From positions 2,108,001-2,172,000 of the forward strand of contig NZ_SNWR01000002.1 in assembly GCF_004362215.1 (NCBI RefSeq): a stretch of DNA of 64,000 bases. The letters run 5' to 3'. Source of the DNA: Paractinoplanes brasiliensis (GTDB lineage Bacteria > Actinomycetota > Actinomycetes > Mycobacteriales > Micromonosporaceae). This document shows, piece by piece, positions 48,536 through 56,781 of this stretch. Under the pieces are notes generated by a model. That model was not told the origin of the DNA. It ran no database searches and saw only the letters and a program-made list of their open reading frames with translations. How positions within the stretch are numbered: position 1 is the first letter of the stretch; every line of letters starts with the position of its first letter. The translations under genes were made by a program, and so were the position numbers.

Positions 48536-49324
48536 GTGATCGAGCTCAAGTCCGCCGAGGAGATCGGCCGGATGGCGGTGGCCGGCCAGTTCGTCGGCGA
48601 ACTGCTCGACGAGCTGAGCCGGGTGGCCGGGGTGGGCGTCAACCTGATGGACATCGAGCGCCACGCCCGCCGGCGCATCAAGGAACGCGGCGCCGAGTCC
48701 TGCTACTGGGACTACGCCCCCTCGTTCGGCCGCGGCCCGTTCCGCAACGTGCTGTGCCTGTCGGTCAACGACGCCGTGCTGCACGGCCTGCCCCACGACT
48801 ACGTGCTGCGTGACGGCGACCTGCTCAGCATCGACATGGCGCTCGGCATCGGCGGCTGGAACGCCGACTCGGCGTACTCGTTCGTCGTCGGCGCCCCCGA
48901 CCCGTCAGACCTGCGGCTCATCGAGGCGACCGAGGTGGCCCTGGAAGCGGGCATCGCCGCCGCCCAGCCCGGCGGCCGCATCGGCGACATCTCGGCCGCG
49001 ATCGGCGAGGTCGCCCACTCGTACGGCTACGGCGTGAACGGCGAGTTCGGCGGCCACGGCATCGGCCGCACCATGCACGAGGCCCCGCACGTCGCCAACT
49101 CCGGCCGCGCCCGCCGCGGCATGCGCCTCGACCCGGGCCTGACCATCGCCATCGAACCCTGGCTGTGCAAAACCACCGACAAGATCCGCTACGACGAGGA
49201 CGGCTGGACGATCCGCTCCGCCGACGGCTCCCGTACGGCCCACTCCGAGCACACGATCGCCGTCACCCCGGCCGGCCCGCAGGTGCTGACCCGCCGCCCG
49301 GCAGCAGGAGCAGCCAAGGGGTGA
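48536..49324 (+). CDS. map: Type I methionine aminopeptidase
   Basis: 262 residues. Removes the initiator Met from new proteins. Metal ligands of the family are visible in DLLSIDMALGIGGWNADSAY (two Asp), GGHGIGRTMHEAPHV (His), TIAIEPWLC (Glu) and HSEHTIAV (Glu). I chose GTG 48536 with GGGAGA upstream; an ATG at 48512 falls inside the second operator dyad. Its pairing with a divergent XRE gene suggests a regulated second copy rather than the housekeeping enzyme, which is usually near ribosomal genes. Confidence 0.9.
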   Translation: MIELKSAEEIGRMAVAGQFVGELLDELSRVAGVGVNLMDIERHARRRIKERGAESCYWDYAPSFGRGPFRNVLCLSVNDAVLHGLPHDYVLRDGDLLSIDMALGIGGWNADSAYSFVVGAPDPSDLRLIEATEVALEAGIAAAQPGGRIGDISAAIGEVAHSYGYGVNGEFGGHGIGRTMHEAPHVANSGRARRGMRLDPGLTIAIEPWLCKTTDKIRYDEDGWTIRSADGSRTAHSEHTIAVTPAGPQVLTRRPAAGAAKG

Positions 49325-49464
49325 GCCAGGCGCGCCCGTCCCGGACCACCCCGATCGTGCCGGCCACCCTCGCCCCGCACGACGTCGAGAACCCGATCCG
49401 CCGAGATGGAAAAGGCTCACTGACCAACTGGGCTTACCAGGAGTTCGTGTCCGGAGCTTTCTAA
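49321..49464 (+). CDS. Small ORF overlapping the map stop, possible gene
   Basis: 47 codons from a GTG that overlaps the aminopeptidase stop as GTGA, ending WAYQEFVSGAF. The first ~27 codons all end in G or C, as in real genes here, while the last ones are mixed. No family is recognised. It may be a translationally coupled small protein or a chance frame. Confidence 0.35.
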   Translation: MSQARPSRTTPIVPATLAPHDVENPIRRDGKGSLTNWAYQEFVSGAF

Positions 49465-49594
49465 CGGTCGTCTCAGATTCGCTTGGTACGAAGTCGGCAT
49501 CAGATGAGCGAAGCAACTCGTGCGCAGGAGGCACTGATGCTTGTCACTGATGCCGTACGGACACCATGCTCACGAACACCGAAGAGAGACTGAC

Positions 49595-50743
49595 ATGAAG
49601 CCCATGGGACGCCGCGGTTTTCTGGCCGCTGCCACGGCGCTTGGCGCCGGCGCCGGCCTGTCCACGTATGCCGCCGTTTCGGCAGCGGACGGGAACACGA
49701 CCCCGGACAAGGCCCCGGACAAGACTCCGGACATTGCATTGCGAGACCGGGACCTGCCCTTCATCGGCACGGAGGAGACCTTTTCGACTCCCACGTTGTT
49801 GAAGCTGAACTCCATCAATGAGGATCACATAGCGTTCCTCGAGGAAATTGGTCTCGCAGATCTGGGCGAACGCCGCATCCGCGACATGGACGCCGGGGGA
49901 CTCAACGTTCAAATCCTCTCCGCCCACACGCCGTCCGTCCAAAATGTCCCCGGGCAAAGGGGCATCGACCTTGCCCATCGTCTCAACCGGCAACTTGTGG
50001 ACGGGCCGATCGCCAAGTATCCGGGCCGCTTCAAGGCTTTCGCCACCTTGCCCTTGCAGAGCCCGGAGGCGGCGGCGGACGAACTGGAACGCTCGGTCAA
50101 GCAAGACGGCTTCCTGGGCGCGCTGACCAACGGGCACATCGCGAAGAAGTACCTCGATCATCCCGATTTCGAGCCTGTGCTGGCACGTGCCCAGGCTCTC
50201 GACGTGCCGATCTACCTGCATCCCGGCTATCCGGCTGACGAGGTCTTCAAGATCTACTACAGCACCACCCGGTCTGAATACACGCAGGAGTATCAGGACT
50301 ACATTTTCAGTGGGTCCGGATATGGCTGGCACCAGGAGGTGCTGACCCAATGCATCCGGATGATCACGTACGGGGTCTTCGACAGATTCCCCAAACTGAA
50401 AATCATCATCGGCCACATGGGCGAGGGCCTTCCCTTTTACTACAAGCGGATCCTCGAAGACATGGGCGAGCCGACCGAGGACTCACTCAAGAAGCCCTTC
50501 GGGCAGTACTTCCAGGACAACTTCTGGATCACAACCAGCGCATTCCCCCAGACCGAACTGCTCGATCTCCTGCTGAAGTTCATAAGCGTGGATCGAGTGA
50601 TGTTCGCAACCGACTACCCGTTCGCGGACATCAAGGTGCAGACCGACTGGTTCCGTGGAGTCAATTTGCCACGCGAGGACAAGGAGAAGATCGCGTTCCG
50701 GAACGCGGAGAAACTGTTCAAAATGAAAGTGCCCGTGAAGTGA
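49595..50743 (+). CDS. Tat-exported amidohydrolase (gamma-resorcylate decarboxylase-like) with altered metal site
   Basis: 382 residues. MKPMGRRGFLAAATALGAG is a twin-arginine signal. The mature part resembles the ACMSD/gamma-resorcylate decarboxylase branch: YLHPGYP (metal His), IIGHMGEGLPF (His) and FATDYPFAD (Asp). The first metal motif is ExT (TEETFSTP) where gamma-resorcylate decarboxylase has ExH, so one ligand is missing; related amidohydrolases with TEEAF suggest this is subfamily-wide. Codons are visibly less GC-rich than in neighbours (for example aaaatgaaagtg near the end), hinting at transfer. GAGAG precedes the ATG. Substrate unknown. Confidence 0.82.
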   Translation: MKPMGRRGFLAAATALGAGAGLSTYAAVSAADGNTTPDKAPDKTPDIALRDRDLPFIGTEETFSTPTLLKLNSINEDHIAFLEEIGLADLGERRIRDMDAGGLNVQILSAHTPSVQNVPGQRGIDLAHRLNRQLVDGPIAKYPGRFKAFATLPLQSPEAAADELERSVKQDGFLGALTNGHIAKKYLDHPDFEPVLARAQALDVPIYLHPGYPADEVFKIYYSTTRSEYTQEYQDYIFSGSGYGWHQEVLTQCIRMITYGVFDRFPKLKIIIGHMGEGLPFYYKRILEDMGEPTEDSLKKPFGQYFQDNFWITTSAFPQTELLDLLLKFISVDRVMFATDYPFADIKVQTDWFRGVNLPREDKEKIAFRNAEKLFKMKVPVK

Positions 50744-50835
50744 CGCGCCGGCCGGCCGGACTGCAAGAATGCTTTGCGGCAAGGCGAGGGCGCGGCCGAA
50801 GTATGCGATGTGCGGCTGAGCGAAGTTGACACCGA

Positions 50836-51915
50836 TTAGAACAGCTCGATGACGGGGCCGTCGTCGCCGGTTGCGGCCTTGGCGTTGGTGTGCTGGCCGT
50901 GGGTGGCGCGCTGGCGGGACATCACGTGGCGGGCGCGCAGCGCGTCGACGGAGACCGCGCGGGCGCGGACCGTTTCCTCGGGCGCGTTGCCGGCGGCGTA
51001 GTCCATCGCGTCCTCGGCGCCCTGTTGCACCTGGCAGATTGCTTCGACGACGTGCTCCAGCATCTGCCGGGTGATGTCCTGGAACTGCACGTGCCCGACC
51101 GCGCCGGTCGTCTCGGCGGTGAGCGCGGCGGAGCTCTGCTCGACCTGGTGCAGCGCACCCATTGCGTCCTGCAGGACACCGCCCACCATCTGTGACATCT
51201 CGCGCTGGGCGTTGGCGATGCCGCTGAGCCGGCGGGTCATCGCGGTGTCGGCGGCGCCCGGCGCGGCGCTCACTGTGTCGGCGGCGCCCGGCGCGGCGCT
51301 CGCTGTGTCGTCGTCGAACGAGGAGTCGTCCGAGAGCACCCGGTCGAGCCGGGTGGTCAGGTCGGCGATGCTGCTGCCGATGCCCTGGGCGGCCTTGGCC
51401 GAGCGGTCGGCCAGTTTGCGGACCTCGTCGGCGACGACCGCGAAACCCTCGCCGGCGTCGCCCGCCCGCATCGCCTCGATCATCGCGTTCAGCGCCAGGA
51501 TGTTGGTGGCCTTGCTGACCTCCTCGATCTGGCTGACGTGGCGTTTGAGGCCGCGCATCTCGTCGACCAGCTCGTGGATCTGCTCGTCGCGGTACAGGAA
51601 GTACCGCACGAGCCGTTCGACGCGCTGCTCGTTGGACGACGTGGCCTGGCTCAGTTCCGATTCCGTGCGCCCGAGCGTGCCGGCCAGCCGGGCGACGTCG
51701 CCGGCCAGCCCGTCGGCCAGCTCGTCGACCTTGACCAGCTGCCCGACGATCGACTCGGCGGCCTCGCCGGTCTGCTCGATGACGTCCCCGATGTGCGCGG
51801 CCGCGACCTCGCACACCGCGGGCACGTCCTTGAGCACGTCGCCGACGACCTCACCCCGTACGGAGGTCTGCTCGGAGTCGGCGGCAGTGCCGGAGCGGCG
51901 GAGAAGGCGGGACAT
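50836..51915 (-). CDS. Soluble MCP-type receptor with CheZ-like motif
   Basis: 359 residues with no membrane helix. A central signalling hairpin is clear (ATNILALNAMIEAMRAGDAG, EGFAVVADEVRKLADRS, ~134-172). The C-terminal helix contains FQDITRQ; its DxxxQ matches the catalytic Asp-Gln of the CheY phosphatase CheZ (FQDLTGQ). I infer a receptor-like scaffold that may also dephosphorylate CheY, and the gene directly follows a cheY. A 30-bp duplication encodes two copies of SAAPGAADT. It is the last gene of the chemosensory operon. Confidence 0.82.
   Translation of the reverse strand: MSRLLRRSGTAADSEQTSVRGEVVGDVLKDVPAVCEVAAAHIGDVIEQTGEAAESIVGQLVKVDELADGLAGDVARLAGTLGRTESELSQATSSNEQRVERLVRYFLYRDEQIHELVDEMRGLKRHVSQIEEVSKATNILALNAMIEAMRAGDAGEGFAVVADEVRKLADRSAKAAQGIGSSIADLTTRLDRVLSDDSSFDDDTASAAPGAADTVSAAPGAADTAMTRRLSGIANAQREMSQMVGGVLQDAMGALHQVEQSSAALTAETTGAVGHVQFQDITRQMLEHVVEAICQVQQGAEDAMDYAAGNAPEETVRARAVSVDALRARHVMSRQRATHGQHTNAKAATGDDGPVIELF
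51245..51304. repeat. Two tandem 30-bp copies inside the small receptor gene
   Basis: Copies start gtgtcggcggcgcccggc and differ at one base; each encodes SAAPGAADT plus one residue, in a flexible linker after the signalling hairpin. Confidence 0.8.
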
Positions 51916-51936
51916 CGGAACCTCCTGCTGGGCGCC

Positions 51937-52308
51937 TCAGGCGCCGGGAACGACCTGCTTGATCACGCCGAGGAGCTGGTCGGGCCCGACCGGCTTGACG
52001 AGCCAGCCGGTCGCGCCGGCCGACTTGGCCTCGTTGCGCTTGGTCTGCTCGCTCTCGGTGGTCAGCATGAGCATGGGGGTGAACCGCATACCCGGGGACT
52101 TGCGGGCTTCGCGGACGAACGTGATCCCGTCCATCTGCGGCATGTTGACGTCGCTGATGATCAGGTTGGGCTTGACGCCCTTCGCGAGCTTGTCCATTGC
52201 CTCCTTGCCGTGCCCCGCGGTCTCGACCGTGTAGCCGGCCTTGGTCAGGATCGACTTGAGGCTCATGAGCATGGTGGCGGAGTCGTCGACGAGCATCACA
52301 GTGGTCAT
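51937..52308 (-). CDS. cheY: CheY-like response regulator (second copy)
   Basis: 123 residues, a single receiver domain. The acidic pair is in MLVDDSATM, the phosphoacceptor Asp in LIISDVNMPQMDG, the switch Thr in MLMLTTES and the conserved Lys in GWLVKPVG. No output domain, so it acts by protein contact. It overlaps the STAS-like gene by 4 nt and precedes the receptor gene with the CheZ-like motif. Confidence 0.93.
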   Translation of the reverse strand: MTTVMLVDDSATMLMSLKSILTKAGYTVETAGHGKEAMDKLAKGVKPNLIISDVNMPQMDGITFVREARKSPGMRFTPMLMLTTESEQTKRNEAKSAGATGWLVKPVGPDQLLGVIKQVVPGA

Positions 52309-52577
52309 GGCGGTTCGCTTTCTGCTGAGGAGACCCCGCTGCTCCCCCTGAGCAGCGGAAGCACCTGCGTGGCCAGGAAGGCGTCAACCGGTGCTGAAGT
52401 AATCCTCGGCTGGAAGAGCAGCAGGGCCTGGAGCGCGCCGGTGTGCAAATGGTTGCAACGCCGCAGGTTCACCTTGGGCTTGGCGGTTGCCCGCAGCCAG
52501 GCGACCAGCGGCTCCACCTCGTCGACGGTCACGACGTCACTCAGCGTCGCGGTATGTTCATTGAGCTCGAGCGGCAA
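52305..52577 (-). CDS. Small STAS-like protein of the chemosensory operon
   Basis: 90 residues. The pattern TLSDVVTVDEVEPLVAWLRAT, then VNLRRCNHLHTGALQALLLF recalls the STAS fold with a HLHTGA loop in place of the usual D-S-S-G segment, so no phosphorylatable Ser is obvious. Function unknown. It overlaps cheA by 20 nt and cheY by 4 nt. Confidence 0.65.
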   Translation of the reverse strand: MPLELNEHTATLSDVVTVDEVEPLVAWLRATAKPKVNLRRCNHLHTGALQALLLFQPRITSAPVDAFLATQVLPLLRGSSGVSSAESEPP

Positions 52578-54918
52578 GGCTGAGCACCTCCTTCATGTTG
52601 AGCACGAGCAGCACCAGGCCGTCACCCAGCAGCGCGGTGCCGGAGAACTCGCCGGCGTACGCCAGCAGGCCCTCCATCGGTTTCAGGATCACGTCGACCT
52701 CGCGGTGGAACTGCTCGACGAGCAGACCCACCCGCTGGCCGTGCAGGCTGACGATGAGGATCGCGCGGTCGGCGGCGGGGTCGGGCGTCCACGGCATGTC
52801 CAGCGCCCGGGCCAGGTCGATCACCGGGACCACCTCACCGCGCAGCACGACGACGTCGGAGTGCAGCACCCGGCCCAGCTCGGCGCCCGGCACCCGGACG
52901 GTCTCGACGACCAGGTCGACCGGGATGCCGAAGCGCTGCCCGGCCACGCTGACCACCATCACCTGGGTGACTGCCATCGAGAGGGGCAGCCGCAGCCGCG
53001 TCGAGGTGCCGCGGCCGAACTGGGAACGCATGCTCACGGTGCCGCCGAGTTTCTCGACACTGGCCCGTACGGCGTCCATGCCGACCCCCCGCCCGGACAG
53101 GTCGGACACCTGGTCGGCAGTCGAGAAGCCGGGCCGGAAGATCAGGTCGACCGCGTCCGACTCGGTCAGCGACTCCAGCTCGTCCTCCGAGATCAGACCT
53201 TTCTCGTACGCCTTGCGCTTGACCCGGTCGGCGTCGATGCCCCGCCCGTCGTCGGCGATCTCGACGATCACGGCGTCCCCGTCGGCCACCGCCGTAAGCG
53301 TGATCTTGGCGGCCGGCGCCTTGCCCGCGGCCTCCCGCTCCGCCGGTGTCTCGATGCCGTGGTCGAGGCTGTTGCGGACCAGATGCACCAGCGGGTCGCC
53401 CAGCGCCTCGATGACGTCCTTGTCGGCCATGGTGTCCTCGCCCTCGGTCACCAGCTCGACGGTCTTGCCGAGCCGGCGCGACAGGTCACGGATCAGCCGT
53501 GGGAACCGCGAGAACGCCACCGACAGCGGCAACATCCGCACGTCCATCACCGCCGCCTGCAGTTCCTCGGCGATGCGGTGCAGACCGGAGTACTGGTCCT
53601 TGATCCGGCGGCCCAGCACCCGGCTGCCGAACTCCTCCTCGGCCGCGTCGGCCAGGAAGGTCAGGCCGTTCTTGGCCACGTTGAGCTCGCCGACCAGTTC
53701 CATCAGGTGGTCGACCTTCTCCTGGTCGACCTTGAGGATGCGGGTGCCGACCTGCCCACCCGGGTCGTCGGTGCGGGCGCGGTCGGACGGCGCCCGCTCG
53801 GCGGGCGGCGGCGCCACCACCGGCGGCGGCTCCTCGGCCGGGGCCGGCGTCTCGGCCAGCAGGGTCGCCACCCGGGCGGTGAGCGACTCGATGTCCGGTT
53901 CCTCCGCCTCGACCGGCACACCGAGCGCGGACGCGGCGGCGGCCACCGAGCGGGCCACGGCGGACAGCCGGGCGCCGGACGGCGAGTCGACGGTCAGCGA
54001 CCGCTGGGCCGCGGCCAGGATCGCGTACGCGTCCCGGGCGAGCTCGACGTTCTCGGCCTGCGACTGCACCACGGCCTCGGCCACGACGGCCGGGGGCGGC
54101 TCGGGCGGCTCCTCGCCGCTGAGGTGGCGGCGGATCGCATCCCCGTCCAGCTCGACGATCTCGACCTGATCGGGGACGTAGCGGAAGAGGTGGTTCAGCT
54201 CCCCCACCGCGGCCCGGGTGGCCAGGGCGAAGCCGATCAGGCACTGGTACTCGTCGTACGTCTCGGCCGGTGGCCACTCGAAGGGCTGGATCAGGGCCAG
54301 GACGGCCGGCGCGGGCACCTGGCTCATCAGGTGCAGCGGGTCCTCGGCGCGGAAGAAGCAGCCCTCGTCGGGGGTGTAACGCACGAACCGCATCGTCGCC
54401 GACGTGGTCGACAGCCAGGAGGCGGTTTTCTCCAGCCACTCCGCGTCGAACACGTCGAGCCAGTCGGGGCCGCGCACGGCCACAGCCACAGCCGAAGGGG
54501 CGGGCGCGCTGTCCGAGGCGGCCGGGGCGCTCTCGCCACCGAGCGGGCCGCGCAGCTTGGTGATCAGGCTCTGCGCGGCCGGGCCGGCGGTCGCGGGCAG
54601 TTGCTCGTGCACGGTGACGTGGGCCAGCCACCCGCGGATCAGGTCGAACGCCGCCAGCAGGTCGTCAGCCATACCCGAGTCGAGAGCGAGCCGGCCCGAG
54701 CGCACGGCGTCGAGCAGGTCCTCGGCGGCGTGGGTGAGCCGGGTCAGTTCGGGGAAGTCGAACAGGCCGGACGATCCCTTGAACGTGTGCGCGGCGCGGA
54801 ACACCTCGTTGACCAGCTCGGGGTCGCCCGGGTCCCGTTCCAGCTGCAGGAGCCCCTCGTCGACCTGGGTCAGCAGGTCCGCCGCCTCGGCGAGGAACTG
54901 GGCGAGCAACGGGTTCAT
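52558..54918 (-). CDS. cheA: CheA-type sensor kinase
   Basis: 786 residues. Hpt domain ~1-105 with phospho-His in AAHTFKGSSG (His 44). Residues ~150-265 hold an unrecognised globular segment (WLDVFDAEWLEKTASWL, VGELNHLFRYVPDQVEIVEL) where CheA normally has P2. Dimerisation helices begin near 385 (ILKVDQEKVDHLMELVGELN). The ATPase N box is HLVRNSLDHGIETP and the G boxes are EIADDGRGID and GRGVGMDAV. A CheW-like domain ends the protein (PLSMAVTQVMVVSVAGQRFGIP). It phosphorylates the CheYs and CheB of the same operon. Confidence 0.95.
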   Translation of the reverse strand: MNPLLAQFLAEAADLLTQVDEGLLQLERDPGDPELVNEVFRAAHTFKGSSGLFDFPELTRLTHAAEDLLDAVRSGRLALDSGMADDLLAAFDLIRGWLAHVTVHEQLPATAGPAAQSLITKLRGPLGGESAPAASDSAPAPSAVAVAVRGPDWLDVFDAEWLEKTASWLSTTSATMRFVRYTPDEGCFFRAEDPLHLMSQVPAPAVLALIQPFEWPPAETYDEYQCLIGFALATRAAVGELNHLFRYVPDQVEIVELDGDAIRRHLSGEEPPEPPPAVVAEAVVQSQAENVELARDAYAILAAAQRSLTVDSPSGARLSAVARSVAAAASALGVPVEAEEPDIESLTARVATLLAETPAPAEEPPPVVAPPPAERAPSDRARTDDPGGQVGTRILKVDQEKVDHLMELVGELNVAKNGLTFLADAAEEEFGSRVLGRRIKDQYSGLHRIAEELQAAVMDVRMLPLSVAFSRFPRLIRDLSRRLGKTVELVTEGEDTMADKDVIEALGDPLVHLVRNSLDHGIETPAEREAAGKAPAAKITLTAVADGDAVIVEIADDGRGIDADRVKRKAYEKGLISEDELESLTESDAVDLIFRPGFSTADQVSDLSGRGVGMDAVRASVEKLGGTVSMRSQFGRGTSTRLRLPLSMAVTQVMVVSVAGQRFGIPVDLVVETVRVPGAELGRVLHSDVVVLRGEVVPVIDLARALDMPWTPDPAADRAILIVSLHGQRVGLLVEQFHREVDVILKPMEGLLAYAGEFSGTALLGDGLVLLVLNMKEVLSLAARAQ

Positions 54919-55301
54919 GCGGCGACACCCGAGGTGAGCATGCGCGCGACCCGGGCCAGCCGCTCGGCGTCGACCGGTTTGACCAGGTAGAGGTTGGCCC
55001 CGGCGGCGTACGCGCGGTCGGCGTCGCCCGCCCGGTCCTCGGTACTGATCATCAGGATCGGCGCTGGAGTTCCGACCGTCTCCGAACGCAGCGTCTCGAC
55101 ACAGGTGTAGCCGTTCATCTTCGGCATGTTGACGTCGACCACGAACAGGTCGAACGCGGTGGACATCGCGGCCTCGACGGCTTCCAGGCCGTTGGCCGCC
55201 TCGGCCACCTCGAAGCCGGCGTCGCCGAGCAGTTTCGTGTGATAGAGCCGCACGGTCGCGGCGTCGTCGACCACCAGCACCTTGGGACGGTTCTGGGTCA
55301 T
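54915..55301 (-). CDS. cheY: CheY-like response regulator (first copy)
   Basis: 128-residue receiver domain. Acidic residues in VLVVDDAATVR, phosphoacceptor Asp in LFVVDVNMPKMNG, Ser in ILMISTED and Lys in LYLVKPVD. Start ATG 55301 overlaps the cheR stop by 4 nt. A longer frame extends upstream only as a shadow of cheR. Confidence 0.93.
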   Translation of the reverse strand: MTQNRPKVLVVDDAATVRLYHTKLLGDAGFEVAEAANGLEAVEAAMSTAFDLFVVDVNMPKMNGYTCVETLRSETVGTPAPILMISTEDRAGDADRAYAAGANLYLVKPVDAERLARVARMLTSGVAA

Positions 55302-56167
55302 CGGAGGCCTCCGCTGGGTCGTTGGTAGACGATGCCCTCGGGCAGGCGCGAAGGCGTGAAGATCGGCGAGATGCGGCTCATCGACTCGGAATGGCCGAGG
55401 AACAGGTAGCCGCCGGGACGCAACGCGCCGTAGAGATTCTCGGCCGCGCGCCGGCTCGACAGTTCGTCGAAGTAGATGAGCACGTTGCGGCAGAAGATCA
55501 CGTCGAAGTCCCGGAAGGACCGCATCGCCGGGGTGTCGCAGACGTTGACCTGGTGCAGTGTGACCGCGTCGCGGATGCCCGCGTCGAGCCGATAGCGGCC
55601 GGCCCCCGCCGGGGCGAAGTACTTGGCCCGCCAGGCCATCGGGACCCGTTGCAGCGAGCGTTCGCCGTAACTGGCATGGGCCGCCCGCTCGAGCACGTCG
55701 CTGTCGATGTCGGCGCCGTGGATCTCGACGTCCACATGCTCGATCTGGTCCCACTCCTCCAGCAGCCGCAGCGCGATCGAGTACGGCTCCTCCCCGGTCG
55801 AGCACGGCAGCGACAGGATCTTGACCGGCCCGGTCATCCGGTTCACGCCCCCACGGGCCGCCAGCACGTCCGGCAGCACCGTCTTGAGCAGCGAGTCGAA
55901 CTGGTAGTCCTCGCGCAGGAAGTACGTCTCGTTGACGGTGAGCTGGTTGATCAGCTCCTGCAGCAGGCCGGGCCGGTCGTTGAGACGCAGCGCGGAGAAC
56001 CAGGCGTTGAAGCCCGCGAAACCGCCCTGCTTGATGCAGGTCTCGATCCGCTTGTCCACGAAGTACCGCTTGGACTCGGTGAACTGGATGCCGGTGCGTT
56101 TGTAGAAGTACTCGCGGAACCTCTCGAAGTCGGCACCGCTGAGCCCGGCCGTCGCCGAGGTGGTCAT
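55298..56167 (-). CDS. cheR: CheR chemoreceptor methyltransferase
   Basis: 289 residues. N-terminal helical domain (FREYFYKRTGIQFTESKRYF, NQLTVNETYFLREDYQFD) and SAM-binding domain (KILSLPCSTGEEPYSIALRL, DVIFCRNVLIYFD). It adds methyl groups to receptor Glu residues, opposing CheB. No TPR tail. ATGA overlap with the HEAT gene. Confidence 0.95.
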   Translation of the reverse strand: MTTSATAGLSGADFERFREYFYKRTGIQFTESKRYFVDKRIETCIKQGGFAGFNAWFSALRLNDRPGLLQELINQLTVNETYFLREDYQFDSLLKTVLPDVLAARGGVNRMTGPVKILSLPCSTGEEPYSIALRLLEEWDQIEHVDVEIHGADIDSDVLERAAHASYGERSLQRVPMAWRAKYFAPAGAGRYRLDAGIRDAVTLHQVNVCDTPAMRSFRDFDVIFCRNVLIYFDELSSRRAAENLYGALRPGGYLFLGHSESMSRISPIFTPSRLPEGIVYQRPSGGLR

Positions 56168-56760
56168 CCGACCGCCGCCTCGACCGTGAACCGCAGGAAC
56201 GGGTCGTCGGGGAAGCGGCCGACCGCGTCACGCAGCAGTTCGGTGTGCTCCGGGCCGAGCGAGGGCAGCAGCGCGTCGATCGCCGCCGTCACCACGTTCG
56301 GGTGCGGGTCCTCGCGGATCATGTCGGCCAGCCAGGTCAGCGCGCCGGGGTGGGGCAGATCGGCCAGCACCATCGCGGTCATCACCCGGACGTCGTGGTC
56401 GGGGTCCTGCAGCAGGCGCGGGACGATCGCCGGCACCGAGCCCGGCATGGTCGCCAGCGCCTCGGCCACCAAGGTGCGCAGGTCGGCCTCGTCGCTGGCC
56501 AAGTGCACGGCGAGCGCCTCGGCGACCTCGTCCGTGTCGTGCGCGGCCAACGTCGTGAGCAGGGCGTCCCGTACGGTCGAGGCGGTTTCCGGCCCGACCC
56601 GCGCGAGCAGGTCCGGCACCGCCTCGGCCACGCCGTCCAGGCCCAGCGCGGCCTCCCGGCGACGGTCCGGGTCGGGGTCGCCGAGCTGCCGCAGCAACGT
56701 CTCGACGGCCGGAGTCTCGCTCACCTCGGCTGGTTGCTGATCGCGGCGGACAAGTCCCAC
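56164..56760 (-). CDS. HEAT-repeat protein of the chemosensory operon
   Basis: 198 residues built of HEAT-like helical pairs of ~31 residues (LLRQLGDPDPDRRREAALGL, TLVAEALATMPGSVPAIVPRL, DPDHDVRVMTAMVLADLPHP). Similar proteins bind partners in chemosensory and phycobilin systems. A partner or adaptor role within the operon is inferred; it has no catalytic motif. It lies between cheB and cheR and overlaps cheR by 4 nt. Confidence 0.82.
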   Translation of the reverse strand: MGLVRRDQQPAEVSETPAVETLLRQLGDPDPDRRREAALGLDGVAEAVPDLLARVGPETASTVRDALLTTLAAHDTDEVAEALAVHLASDEADLRTLVAEALATMPGSVPAIVPRLLQDPDHDVRVMTAMVLADLPHPGALTWLADMIREDPHPNVVTAAIDALLPSLGPEHTELLRDAVGRFPDDPFLRFTVEAAVG

Positions 56761-56781
56761 GGTTCCTCCTCCTCGATGCTT

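Noticed and set aside
51538..54990. 1150-codon plus-strand frame across cheA
   Set aside because: It covers cheA and three smaller che genes on the other strand and has no domains; shadow frame.
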